The notes below the pieces were generated by a model. That model was not told the DNA's origin. It searched no databases and saw only the letters and a program-made list of their open reading frames with translations. Of a stretch of DNA of 64,000 nt, positions 11,337 through 23,476 are shown piece by piece (within the stretch, counting starts at the first letter, position 1; every line of letters begins with the position of its first letter). The translations under genes and the position numbers were made by a program. The stretch is taken from NCBI RefSeq assembly GCF_012489685.1, contig NC_080043.1, forward strand, positions 44,903,127-44,967,126, written 5' to 3'. The stretch comes from Lotus japonicus (taxonomy: Eukaryota; Streptophyta; Magnoliopsida; Fabales; Fabaceae).

Positions 11337-14309
11337 GCCTGGTACTGGTAACGAAAAGGGTAAAATTGTTGGTACTGGTACTATTTGTGTAGATAGTAGT
11401 CCATGCATTGACAATGAGTTATTGGTAGACAGCTTAATTCATAACTTATTGTCTATAAGTCAATTAGCTGACAAGGGTTATGATGTTATCTTTAATCAAA
11501 AGTCTTACCGGGTTGTAAGTCAGATCGATGGCTCTGTTCTGTTTAACAGCAAGAGGAAGAACAACATTTATAAGATCAGATTATCTGAGTTGGAGGCTCA
11601 GAATGTGAAGTGCCTTCTGTCTGTTAATCAAGAGCAATGGGTATGGCATAGACGGTTAGGGCATGCCAGTATGAGAAAAATTTCTCAGCTGAGCAAGCTA
11701 AACCTTGTCAGGGGCTTGCCCACTCTGAAGTTCTCTTCAGACGCTCTTTGTGAAGCATGTCAGAAAGGCAAATTCACAAAAGTCCCTTTCAAGGCAAAGA
11801 ATGTTGTCTCAACCTCAAGGCCGTTGGAACTTCTGCATATCGACCTTTTTGGACTAGTGAAAACTGAGTCTATAGATGGCAAGAGATATGGGATGGTCAT
11901 TGTTGACGACTATAGCCGCTGGACATGGGTAAAATTTCTAACCCGTAAGGATGAGTCTCATGCTGTGTTCTCTACCTTCATAGCCCAAGTGCAAAACGAG
12001 AAGGCTTGTAGGATTGTGCGTGTCAGAAGTGCCATGGTGGAGAGTTTGAGAATGACAAGTTTGAGAGTCTGTTTGATTCCTATGGAATTGCACATGATTT
12101 CTCTTGTCCCAGAACTCCTCAACAAAATGGTGTTGTTGAGAGGAAGAACAGAACTCTTCAGGAGATGGCTAGAACCATGCTCCAAGAAACTAGCATGGCT
12201 AAGCACTTTTGGGCAGAGGCAGTAAACACAGCGTGTTATATTGAGAACAGAATCTCTGTGAGACAAATTCTGAATAAGACTCCCTATGAATTGTGGAAGA
12301 ATATAAAACCCAACATTTCTTATTTTCATCCTTTTGGTTGTGTTTGTTATGTTCTTAATACTAAGGATAGATTGCATAAGTTTGATGTTAAATCTTCTAT
12401 ATGTCTATTACTTGGTTACTCTGAGAGATCTAAAGGTTTCAGATTCTATAATACTGATGCTAAAACTATTGAAGAATTTATTCATGTTAGATTTGACGAT
12501 AAGCTTGACTCTGACCAGTCAAAGCTAGTTGAGAAATTTGCAGATTTAAGTATAAGTGTTTCTAACAAAGGCAAAGCTCCAGAGGAAGCTGAGCCAGAGG
12601 AAGATGATCCAGAAGAAGCTGGTCCCTCTGATTCACAACCTCAGAAGAAAAGCAGAATCATTGCTTCACACCCTAAAGAATTGATTCTGGGCAACAAAGA
12701 CGAATCAGTCAGAACCAGATCAGCCTTCAGACCCTCTGAAGAGACCTTGCTTAGTCTGAAAGGATTGGTGTCCTTAATTGAACCCAAGTCAATTGATGAA
12801 GCTCTTCAGGACAAGGACTGGATTCTGACCATGGAAGAAGAATTGAATCAATTTTCCAAGAATGATGTTTGGAGTCTAGTGAAGAAGTCTCAAAGTGTCC
12901 ATGTAATTGGAACAAAATGGGTGTTCATAAACAAGTTGAATGAGATAGGAGATGTAGTTAGAAACAAAGCAAGGCAAGTTGCTCAAGGCTATAGCCAGTA
13001 GGAAGGAATAGACTACACAAAAACATTTGCTCCAGTAGCAAGACTAGAAGCAATAAGACTGTTGATATCTTTCTCAGTAAATCACAACATAATTCTACAT
13101 CAGATGGACGTTAAGAGTGCCTTCCTAAATGGATACATATCAGAGGAAGTCTACGTTTATCAACCCCCAGGTTTTGAAGATAAGAAGAACCCAGAACATG
13201 TCTTCAAGCTGAAGAAATCTCTTTATGGTCTGAAGCAAGCTCCCCGAGCATGGTATGAGAGACTCAGCTCATTCCTTCTGGAGAATGAGTTTGTAAGGGG
13301 TAAAGTAGATACAACTCTCTTTTGCAAAACTTACAAAGATGATATCTTAATTGTGCAAATTTATGTTGATGATATTATATTTGGTTCTGCTAATCAATCT
13401 CTATGCAAAGAATTTTCTGAGATGATGCAGGCTGAATTTGAGATGAGTATGATGGGAGAACTCAAGTACTTTCTGGGAATACAAGTTGATCAAACACCAG
13501 AAGGAACATATATTCATCAGAGCAAGTACACTAAAGAACTTCTGAAGAAGTTCAATATGCTGGAATCTACAGTTGCCAAGACTCCAATGCATCCTACATG
13601 CATTCTAGAGAAAGAAGATGCAAGTGGTAAAGTTTGTCAGAAGCTCTATCGTGGTATGATAGGATCACTTCTATACTTAACTGCATCTAGGCCAAATATA
13701 TTGTTTAGTGTTCATTTATGTGCTCGTTTCCAATCAGATCCAAGGGAAACCCACTTAACTGCTGTTAAGAGGATCCTAAGGTATCTGAAAGGTACCGCTA
13801 ACCTTGGCTTGATGTATAAGAAAACATCAGAGTATAAGCTTTCAGGTTATTATGATGCTGATTATGCTGGAGATAGAACAGAGAGAAAAAGCACTTCTGG
13901 AAATTGTCAATTTCTGGGAAGCAACTTAGTCTCTTGGGCAAGCAAGAGGCAATCAACTATTGCACTATCTACTGCAGAGGCAGAATATATCTCAGCAGTA
14001 ATATGCAGCACTCAGATGCTCTGGATGAAACATCAGCTGGAGGATTATCAAATCCTTGAGAGCAATATCCCAATCTATTGTGATAACACTGCTGCAATTT
14101 CATTGAGTAAGAATCCTATCTTACATTCAAGGGCAAAGCACATTGAGGTAAAGTATCACTTTATTAGAGATTATGTACAAAAGGGCGTACTTCTTCTGAA
14201 GTTTGTTGATACTGACCATCAATGGGCAGATATCTTCACAAAGCCCTTAGCAGAGGATAGATTTAATTTCATTCTGAAAAATCTGAATATGGACTTTTGT
14301 CCAGCATGA
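11239..14309 (+). pseudogene. Sirevirus pol: protease, integrase, RT, RNase H
   Basis: The protease motif is LDSGCSRHMTG (about 11270). The integrase has WHRRLGHASMRK, CEACQKGKF, HIDLFGLVKT and the NGVVERKN region (about 11640-12330). The RT runs from TKWVFINKLNE (about 12915) through YVDDIIFG (about 13362-13385). RNase H has DADYAGDRTERKSTSG and YCDNTAAISLSKNP (about 13850-14270). A one-base deletion near 12032, seen by comparison with the minus copy, shifts the frame inside the integrase core. A TAG at 12999-13001 replaces Gln in the RT. The catalytic Asp pair of the RT is intact, but no complete polyprotein can be made. Confidence 0.93.
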
Positions 14310-14746
14310 AGATGGATCAGAACCTCTGACTATGATACTTCTTTATCAGAAGATGTCTAGTCCAGAAGGTAACTCTATCAGAGTTTATGTACCCATTGGT
14401 ACTAACTCTGAAGCTAAGACAGTAAACGTGTGTCAGTATCTCTGATGCGTAGTTCCTTGTGCCCATGTGACAGTCTGTCGTAATGAGTGTTGATGTGCTT
14501 CTCTCTTGCATGTGATATGTGTATTAACTGCTACTATCATGTCTTTAATTTTTAACCGTTGATTTTAAATTGCTTTTTTTGATCAACAACGGTTATTTGT
14601 CAAAACCCACTATACACACACGTTCTCCTACACTTACGGTTTTACCTTCTCTCTCTTCAATTTTTCAAAAACTTATCCCCACGATCTCTCTCTCTCTCTC
14701 TACTCATCTTCTTCCTTTCTACCCAAAACCTTCAACCGTCTTCAAG

Positions 14747-15173
14747 ATGGTGAGACAAACCAGAAACGAAGCTGCAGATGCAACCAGGTTCCCTCATATG
14801 GTAGTAGGTCAAGCTACAGGCCAATTGGGTCCTGAAGCTCCAAATCAAAGTCAAGCTTCAGAGAAGATGATTCCGATTGCAGAACGGGGGCTGTGCCGTT
14901 CACTGCGTTTATGCTCTGGAAGAACTCCAAGTGCTTGCTGAATGGAGATTCGACCTGGATAATATAGCTGCAAATGGGTATGACCTGCGTCCTGAAGTTC
15001 AAGCTCAGGGATGGGAAGAGTATTTCAACAGGCTTAGAGGTCCAATTTATGACAAATTGGTCAAGGAATTCTGGAAGCATGCCGACTGCGATGACACTCA
15101 AGTGGTTTCCTACATTGCTGGAAGGAGGATAATCATCACTGAGAAGTCCATTGTGAATCTGCTGGGTGCACAC
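14747..15173 (+). pseudogene. Sirevirus env-like ORF, N-terminal part
   Basis: ATG at 14747 (MVRQTRNEAADATRF) lies about 440 bp after the pol stop. A frameshift at a G run near 14886 moves the reading into the frame that continues VYALEELQVLAEWRFDLDN. The stretch resembles the 'putative plant transposon protein' domain found in Sirevirus third ORFs (established family knowledge). It ends mid-codon context at the family-A insertion; on the far side the same protein resumes with TGTGYRFQLTESK at 42728. Its role is unknown; calling it an envelope gene rests on position, not demonstrated function. Confidence 0.8.
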
Positions 15174-15878
15174 TGTAAGACCCAAGATTTTAAGCTTAGG
15201 ATCAGTGGAAGAGATTTCCATTTACGATTAGGGTTGATGTATTGTGAAGGGAAACCTGAACTAGAGTTTACCAAATGAAATAAATTTATGAAGGAGAAAG
15301 TTCAGGAAAAGTCTAAGGATTTTACCAAAGTCGATGAAAGTTATAGCACGATCGTTATACGCTTAACCTAGGTCAGAAACCCTAGTATATAGCTAATTTT
15401 CACTTTTAGGCACGATGGAAGTTAATTCCAAAAATCTTCAGAGAAATGTTAGAACTTCTCTTCTTCCATATATCACAATCGTTTCGAGGCGAAACTCTAG
15501 GATCTACAAACGTCCGATTCCAATCATCGGAAGTTTGCCGAAACCGAAACCCTGGTATTTCGAAACCCTAGAATTTCTCGACAATGAAGACTTTTTCTAT
15601 TCAGAGCTTCAAATGAATATTCTACACGCGTACACCCATTTCTCTTGATGATTTCAATCTTTCTTCAGAAGGAAGTTTTCTATTCCGACATTCGATGCAA
15701 AAAGCAACTTATCGGGTAAAATAGTTTTACACCGACTATGCATTAGTTGTCAAAAATACAAGGAGACATCTTTTTAGTTTTGGATTTATGTCGCCAAAAC
15801 CTATCTTAGAATTCACGGAGAATGAAGCCGGAAAAATCAGATTCGCGAAACTTTCATTTTCCCGCGTTTTTTCAACCT

Positions 15879-15888
15879 CTATATATAG
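15879..15888 (+). promoter_or_regulatory. TATA box of family-A LTR1
   Basis: The sequence ctatatatag follows a conserved 'cccgcgttttttcaacct' context. The same box occurs in LTR2 (33047-33056), LTR3 (38892-38901) and, on the minus strand, the solo LTR (4819-4828). Confidence 0.7.
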
Positions 15889-16450
15889 CATTAAAAACAA
15901 GCCTCGAAAACCAAAAATCATACTGATATTTCTTTGAAGAATTAGAAGATTCAGCGGGGATAATATCGTGTCTAAAATACGTTGGAATCAGTAGGAAGAA
16001 ATCGGAATCACTCTTATATTCTTTTTTTAACTCTATGAGTTAAATCCTCCGATATCTAAACAAATCTGTACCGATTTACAAAATATCTTCTCAAAATATC
16101 TTTGATAAATATCTATTCATCCTTATCCGATCTTTGATAAATATCTACTCATTTCTTGGTTCATGGATCATTTTAATTTGTTCAAAGTGATCATAATTTA
16201 TATTTTACTATTTCATAAAGTTCCTCATAATTTTTAGTATAGTTATATATCCATTATCTATTTTTCTCTTAACTCTGTGAGCTAAATTCTTCAGTGTCTA
16301 AATCAATTTATACTAGTTTACAAAATATCTCCCTAAAATATATATCCATCCTTATCCCTCCACCAATCCGTTCCCATCCTCATTCTGTCGACATCTCTCT
16401 CATTACACTTTTTTCTTCATTTTCTTCCTTGACCCATTTCCTACTTCTTC

Positions 16451-16560
16451 TTTTATATATATATTATGTCCTCTTCTCCTTTCTTTCCATTTTCAATTCT
16501 TTCTTTTGCTGCAGCAGACCCATTTCATTTTCTTCATTCTTCCTTTCTCTTCTCCAAGCG
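16451..16560 (+). promoter_or_regulatory. Second promoter-like segment inside family-A LTR1
   Basis: A TATA-like run (ttttatatatatatta, 16451-16466) is followed directly by a long C/T-rich patch (ctcttctcctttctttcc...). TATA plus a pyrimidine patch is the usual layout of a plant core promoter. It lies about 570 bp after the LTR's own TATA box, inside the segment missing from the solo LTR. It repeats at 33619 and 39464. Activity is inferred only. Confidence 0.45.
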
Positions 16561-17516
16561 TGGCAACACAAGCCACCAACGCCCCTCCTCCTCACCATGG
16601 CTGTTATGTCCAGCCAAGAGGCCACCATAATCACGTTCTTCTTCTCCTTTCCACCATGAAAACCATCACCACAAACATGTTCTTGTTCTGCCCCTCCTTC
16701 TTCACGCAAGAAAGCCACCATGGCAGCCACCACGTTCCTTTTCTTTCTCTCCATGGCCACCACAAGAAGGACAGCACCACAAGGAGACACCATCATCATT
16801 TTCCTCTCCTTTGTTGTACACGCACACCATGTTTCTTCTTCCTCTATCAACCATGGCAGCACCCCATCATCAACATGTTCTTCTTCTTCTTTCTTCCTCA
16901 CGAAGCCACCACTGATGGCCACCCACAACACCATCATGGACACACCACATGAACCACCACCATGGGTCTCTCTTTCCAGCCGAGAGCACCACCTCCATGG
17001 CCACGAAGCAAGCAAAGAGAAACGACAAAGGAACCATGAAAGAAAACAGGGGAGAACGACGTGAAAACGCCACCGCCGCCGGCGTCGCAAACTTCGACCT
17101 TCGATTCCGGTGTACTCGGACCTCCGTTCACAGCGAGGTTAGTACCGTTGGAACCCTTGCGGCGTCCACAACAAAACCCATATTCCGGATCGTCGTTTCG
17201 CCGCCGTCGACCCCCGTCGCTGCCGCCTTCGGGAGCTCTTTCCGGTCAACTCCGGCGACCGATGGAAAAACAGAGGATACTGCTACGATCCTTGCCGTGA
17301 GGAGAGCAAAACCCTATCTTCAATTTCGTATTTGGGTCATTTTATTCGACGACCCCGATAACCACCGTCAACATTCGGCTGAACTTTCTGGGCAAACCGT
17401 CGACTCTTTGGGGAAACGGACAGCGCCGTTGAGTTTCTGGCCGCGAAAGGATGAAGGAACAACCTTCCTTTGTGTCTCCGGCGACAGTTCCTCCGTCAAC
17501 CCCGTGAGCCGCAACT

Positions 17517-17521
17517 TTCTC
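17517..17521. other. Target-site duplication of family B, left copy (ttctc)
   Basis: The repeat ttctc precedes TGTAACACC at 17522 and recurs at 28838-28842 after GGTCTTACA. LTR2 and LTR3 of family A show the unbroken site. Confidence 0.92.
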
Positions 17522-18450
17522 TGTAACACCCCGATTTCCAGGTGTCACTTTAGTAACCAAAAATAGACTTTACGCTGAAAACAGGTAATTTTTTTTTCTT
17601 TCCTTTAAATCAAAGCGATAAGGAAGTAAAGACAAAACCCAACCAACACACAAATATATACACATGTACAGCCTCAGCTGCACTCCCATGTCACGCGCAC
17701 TCGCAGTGACTCCAAAGTAGTGTGCCCGTAGGCAAATAGTTACAGATCCAGAAGTGTGAGTGAAAAGGTTATAATTACAATCCACTGGGAGAAAGTCGGC
17801 CTCAAAATGGCCTAAGCAAAGACTCTTATAGTCCGACTGACTCACTGTGATCCCTCAATAATAGAACCACACAAAAGCCATGCGTCGGGAACCTACCCCG
17901 TCCCAAAAGCAAAACGAATCAGAGCTCTACACAAATATGACGCCTGCCTAACTCTACCAACCCATAACTGCTCACACATCCGAGTCCTCGGCGAACTGAA
18001 GACGGCAAGTTGAAGCTCAGCTCCATGCGTCGTAGAACTTCTTTCGTCAGATGTTCACACTCGTCAGTCCGGTCCTCCATGACCCTTCCCCGGTACGTCG
18101 CTCGATGACCCACAACATCGATCACCCAAGCGGTGGGGGCATCCCGATCCACAAGCTCATATCTGATCCCCCCCGAGGGAGAGACCATCGAACACCAGTC
18201 GGCCATCGACATCTGGCAGCAGGCCGACCGCCCAAACACAAACATACAACCAAAGCCAAGGCGCTAGGGTCAACTCACAGAAATACGTAGATATACACTC
18301 AACATGTGATATGGGGTATAGATATATGTTGATATTTAAGCATATAAGTAATCCTAGCATGTTATGGCTCTAACATTGCTTCAATAAACAAACAGCACAC
18401 AGTCTCAGTCAGCATGAATGTATGCGTGAAATGCAATTATGAATCCGGAT

Positions 18451-18687
18451 TTGTGACGCGTTCCCGTTCGCCACAAGTGAAGCATTTTCACTATGGATGG
18501 ACCATTCCCGTTATCCATCCTGGATGAAATCCATCCTGGATGAACCATTCCCGTTATTCATCCTTGGTGAACCATTCCCGTTATTCACCGAATGATGAAC
18601 CATTCCCGTTATTCATCATTAATGCAAGGTGAACCATTCCCGTTATTCACCATGATATGCACAGGTGAACCATTCCCGTTATTCACC
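18451..18687 (-). repeat. Hairpin array 1 in family-B LTR: seven stem-loops with a fixed loop
   Basis: Seven units share the 12-base loop ccattcccgtta (first one variant cgttcccgtt) but have different, self-complementary stems. The units are 18451-18476 (ttgtgacg/cgccacaa, one mismatch), 18495-18520 (ggatgga/tccatcc), 18538-18563 (ggatgaa/ttcatcc), 18566-18589 (ggtgaa/ttcacc), 18592-18619 (atgatgaa/ttcatcat), 18628-18651 and 18664-18687 (ggtgaa/ttcacc). Stem changes on one side are matched on the other. The array is in the R/U5 side of the LTR on the transcribed strand. Confidence 0.88.
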
Positions 18688-18773
18688 CGATTGAATGCAA
18701 CGTGGTTAGCCAAACAACGAATCGTCCTTACCACGAAAATGTTTAGCTCACAACCCAATCTCAACAAACCCAT

Positions 18774-18925
18774 GAGTTAGTGTCGGTCAATAGAACACAA
18801 CTCGGAGTAAGTGTCGGTCAATACAACACAACTCCATCCACAGAATACACAAGGGTCTAGTGTCGGTCAATACAACACAGCCCAAACAACAAGAGCACTA
18901 GGTGTCGGTCAATACAACACGGCTC
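18774..18925 (-). repeat. Hairpin array 2 in family-B LTR: four stem-loops with loop cggtcaata
   Basis: Four units share gtgtcggtcaatacaacac and differ in outer stems that remain pairable: 18774-18803 (gagtt/aactc), 18804-18835 (ggagt/actcc), 18853-18883 (ggg/ccc) and 18893-18925 (gagc/gctc). The inner gtgt/acac pair is constant. Confidence 0.8.
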
Positions 18926-21092
18926 CACAACAATCCCCAAGAGTACTAGAGTACTCGGTGACTTTCAATCATCACCATAGCTCACCTTAGTGGCTTCCCC
19001 CAATTCCGATAACTCTCCAAACCCACAACAAAGTCGACTTTTCCCCGTCTTTCGTAAATATTTTCCCCTTCAGTTCTCCTATGCTTAAACGTTAATAAAA
19101 ATTGTTTCAATTCGAATTAGTCAAGTTATGAGTTTATTTCTCAAAGTCTAAGTTTCCCAAGTCTTTAGTTTTTCAAAGCTCTATCATTCTAAGTTTTCAA
19201 AGATCAACCACCCAAAATACATTTCCCGGGGAAAGTCTAAGAATTCCAACATATGGCTAAGTCTCAAACCCCACATTTGGACTTGCCTAGGGTTGTTCAT
19301 CCAACCCGAAATATCAAAGATCACCAGATCAATGAATCTCCACTCCGAAATTGCGTCAAAACGCTCAATCCAACAAAAGCACAACATCACAAGTATGGAA
19401 AAGCATCATAACATCAACTCATCATCAAAAACAACATCAGATAAAACATAAGTCGAATTTATCGACGCCTATCATGCAGTCATAGCTAATATATAGTAAG
19501 TTGCCCTAACCTCGAGCTGATCCAGCTTCGCAAATCAAATCTCCTTCACAGGAATGCCTTGAAACTTCCAAAGTTCCTTCAACTGAACCTCGGAGGAAAA
19601 ACAAAGCAGAATCCACACAAAATCGATTAGTTCGATCGCAATACAATACATAAACGATAGACAAAGCATCAAAGCTTCAGAATACGACAAACGGGTACGA
19701 AAGGACAAGTTTTCGAAAACGAAAAACTCCCCTCCCCTTAGGAAAAACCCACGACCATAAGGAGAAAAGGGCTTCGGCTCTTTTTCTTCGATCAAATCAG
19801 TTTACAAGGTAGTTTTAGGGTAAAACTAAGGCAAAGAAACTGTCAGAACAATTTTCGGACAATCGGGCCGAAATACGACTACGCAGGGGCATTTTGGTCC
19901 AAAATAAAGGCTCAAAACTTCAAAGTTATCAGTTCTGAAAACAAATTTGACAGCAACGATCCTCATGATATCCGTGACAACAAATCCTAAAGGCACGAAG
20001 TCATATTAAGTCTTTTCGACAATAAAGTTTCGAAATGTGAGACAAAAAGAGTTTTGAGTCAATTTTTCAGATCCTGGACAACTGAATCGCAATCAGAGTT
20101 TACTGACAGAGGTTTTAGACTCAGGGGAACATAAGGAACATAACCCAAGCGAGAAATCAGAGAAATCGGACAATTTTAGAAAAAGCTCAAAACTTAGAGC
20201 ACAGAAACGACTCCAGAAACTCAGCAGAAACAGAAATCAGAGGCAGGATTCATGATAGTTACCTCGATACCTAGAAGTAGGGACGAACTGCACGAAGATT
20301 GGTCAAGTTTTTGCGAAAATCTCTCCTCCCTTCTCTCCCAAGAACTCGCGGCCTCAAATGGGTGTGGAATGGTGAGATTTTGCTTTTTCGCCTATTTATA
20401 GGCGGGCGAAATCGCGGGAAAATGAAAATTTCGCGATTCCGATTTTTGCAGCACGATCACCGAGAAATTCTAAGAGAGATTCTGGCGTCGGAATTCCAGA
20501 ACTCAAAACAAATATCTAGGATTTGGGAAAAACGATATCGAAAAACTCAAAAGCGGTGTCGGTTAATCTGCCCCGAAAAACTACTTTTTGCTGTGATGCT
20601 CAAACGACAAAACTTCCTACTGAAGAAAGATTGGAAACGTCGAAACAAGTCTGGCAATGCGGACGGAATCTTCGTTAGAAGTCCCGAATAGAAAAAGTAT
20701 TCATCCATTGCTCGAAAATAGGGTTTCGAAGCAAAGAAATTAGCGTCGGCGGACATCCGAAAAGTGAAACCTATCGTGCGTACAGTCCAGAGTTCCGAAA
20801 TGAAACGCTGGTCGATGGAAAAATAAAAAGAATCTTTAAATTTTCCGAGAGTTCGAAATCTCACTCAAAACGTTGCTTTAAGAGCGAAATAGCCTATTCT
20901 GGACACGCTTGCCATAAGGCAGGTGTGCAGACGACTCGCACTAACTCCGAAAACAGCTACGCAACATTCCTCAAGCAATTCCTGAACTTTCTTCTTCATT
21001 AATCTTTCTCAAATGTCAAACTCCTGTCACGCTTACACTATTTCTACGTGTGAGTCGGAAACTTAACTTGTTCTGAAAATCCAGGTCTTACA

Positions 21093-23465
21093 ATACTCCC
21101 CTCCAAAAAGAAAGTTTCGTCCTCGAAACTCAGAGCTCTGCAAAAAGTTCGGAATACAGTTCCTTGATCTTATCTTCCAATTCCCATGTAGTAGTGCCTG
21201 TGTCATTGTTCCTCATAACCTTTACTTAAGCCAGTTGTTTTCCCCTTAACTGTTTCACTCTTCTATCCCCACTGCTAACTGTCGGTGTCTCAAAAGACAA
21301 ACCATCATTCAACTTCATGTCGTCTGGCTCGATCACTTGCGTCGGATCTCTGCTTGAAATGATACCGGTTGGCATTCCGTGCAGTCGCACAATCTTAGCC
21401 ACTTACTTCTTTACTTTCGGTCGTCCGAAATTCTTCTTAAACTCGGTGCCTCTCTGTCATCTTAAGGTAAATACTCAACTCGTCCTCGTGATCTTCATCT
21501 ACAGTCCAAAACTCCACTTGTCCGTTCGATAACTCCTAGACGAAATATTGCGTTGGAATCTAGTAGTCCATTAACGTCACATCCAACTTCGTAACTATCA
21601 TCACTCGCACAATGAAATCAATCTCCTACTTAGTCACCATTCGAATTAAAAATCGACTTATGTCCTTATTTCTTGTCCTTCACTAATCTTATCCCCTTCA
21701 ACATCAAGTTACCAACAACTTATAAGATAATCCTCTTCTTAATATCTAACAATCCATTATTATCGTCTTCTTCCTTAGAACTTCCCTCACTCAAACCTAT
21801 TTACACTTACTGAAATCCCTAACACTTCGCATAAATCGAGACTTATCCTCTAGTAGATTACATCATAACTATACCTCAAGGGACTTAACTAGCCATTTTA
21901 TCATCCAATCCTTCAACATTCTGGGATTTAACTGTTATCGTAGCCGCTAACACCACTAAATCTCTTATGTGTACATGAATCTCAGCTCACTAGGTCAACC
22001 TTAGCCCTAGGATTCTCATTCAACTTAGTAAAATTCACTTGTTAACCATAATATGCATCATCAAAATCCATAACAAAGTTTCATCCACTCTTAAGCTCTA
22101 AGAAACTTGATCAAACATAACAACTTCAAGTATTCATCTTAATACTAACACTTTCCTTTTTGTCACTTAATCACCATCTTGTCAATCAACCTCTTAATCT
22201 CTCAATCAAATTCTGACAAACTTCGAGTCGTACACACCTTAGATAGACATTCATAGATTTAAAGCCTAAACCTTCACCAAGTTTGGTCCTCTAATGACCT
22301 TTAATCCTTCAATACTTCTTAAATGAATATCCGTTTCTTAAAAACTATAACTCCTTCACTTACCCAACGACCTGATAAGTGTCGTCATGCTTCCACACTC
22401 ACCCCTTGGTCCTGATATCCATAATCATAACTTATTATGCTAACATCATTCAAATCTTATCACATGGTCATTATGTCCGCAACCTCATAATCAACATCAA
22501 TCGATCACCAACCTTAACACTCCACACAACCCAGAATTCCCTTACTTCAAGATATCTCTTATACTACACCTCAATGGTCTTAACCCGAAACTCACCTTCA
22601 GGTCTTCAATCTTCTAAGATTCAACTCCTATTGTCACACCTACAACCATAAGATCTCCTACTCGTACGTGATTCTCGGCTCTCAAGATTCAATCTTAACC
22701 CTAAGATTTCAATCCAACTTAGTAAATCTCACTTAGTAATCTCAGCATATTTCCTTGGAATCCATATCACCAACCTCAAGTATTCAACTTATGCTAAAAC
22801 TTTCTTTCTCCAACTTAATCATTAATTCAACACTTTTCAAGCAAAAATTCATCTCTTAAGACTATAATGTCTCCACATATTAATCAAACGCTTAGCGAAA
22901 CTTATTGCTCGAACTCGACTATAACAATCTAGTTCAGAGTTAATTCTTCTCACTCTTGCTACCATCAAGGTATCATCTAAAACCTGATTAAATCCAACTT
23001 ATTTAGTCTCTAACAACTCCCCTCAGCAATCACATAACCTATGACTTCATAACTTCCGAGAAACTACTTAATACTTTTCCAGCACTAAATCTCTTGACTT
23101 GGTCTACCTCTACTTGGAGTAATCACACGAACTAACCAGTTAACGTCTATACGACACTCATCAACTTCCAAAGATTTAAATCTTAATCTTTCACAATCAA
23201 ATGCTTAACACGAACTCTCCTCCCAAATCCGACTAATCCTCAATCAATTCAAATTCATCTTACACATCCTTCTATCAAGGTCCATTATCAGCTGTGATTC
23301 CGAATATCACCCCCTCAATATTAGGTTGATCAGGCCTAATACATCGAAGGTGGAAATTTAGAAAAACCCACTGGAACAGACAATGAGTTCCTGACATCCA
23401 GTAACCACAAATATCCTGATATCAAGTTCCTAACGATTCTGCTACGGAACCACACACCCTCAATC
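21093..23465 (-). other. Family-B internal region, non-coding part
   Basis: After a polypurine tract and a remnant of the polyprotein 3' end (complement tttcgtcctcgaaact), this AT-rich stretch has no long ORF on either strand. Parts of it (for example about 22020-22100 and 23280-23460) match, in reverse complement, the non-coding internal regions of family A (31400-32340), so the two families share this tract. It does not read as decayed RNase H or integrase by eye. Confidence 0.75.
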
Positions 23466-23476
23466 CATGTAAAAGA

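Larger units (their letters stand above)
15174..17521 (+). repeat. Family-A LTR1, upstream part
   Basis: The segment runs from TGTAAGACCC to the family-B insertion point. It has U3, a TATA box (ctatatatag, 15879-15888) and then a non-homologous segment relative to the solo LTR (about 15900-17521). That segment holds a second TATA-like run (16451-16466), a pyrimidine patch, and the start of a GC-rich ORF that continues after the insertion. Within it, about 16025-16110 and 16265-16345 are a degraded direct repeat (ctctatgagttaaatcctcc versus ctctgtgagctaaattcttc). Confidence 0.9.
17522..21092 (-). repeat. Family-B LTR (3' LTR in element sense)
   Basis: The boundaries are TGTAACACCCCGATTTCCAGG and ATCCAGGTCTTACA. 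The TATA box cctatttatagg lies at 20391-20402 on the minus strand. Two hairpin arrays lie at 18451-18687 and 18774-18925. The neighbouring polypurine tract is on the minus strand at 21093-21107 (complement atactcccctccaaa). Confidence 0.94.

Noticed and set aside
1..15173. A perfect large palindrome created by assembly
   Set aside because: The two Sirevirus copies differ at many sites, and have different indels and a different nested element, so they are distinct elements; only the junction itself needs long-read proof.
16464..17090. Long minus-strand ORF (208-261 codons) in each family-A LTR
   Set aside because: Its sequence (runs of Arg, Glu, Trp, Gly) mirrors the C/T-rich repeats on the other strand and has no domain; likely a shadow.
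18451..18687. CRISPR-like array of short repeats
   Set aside because: Plant LTR context, changing stems, short irregular spacers and no cas genes; better described as a hairpin array.
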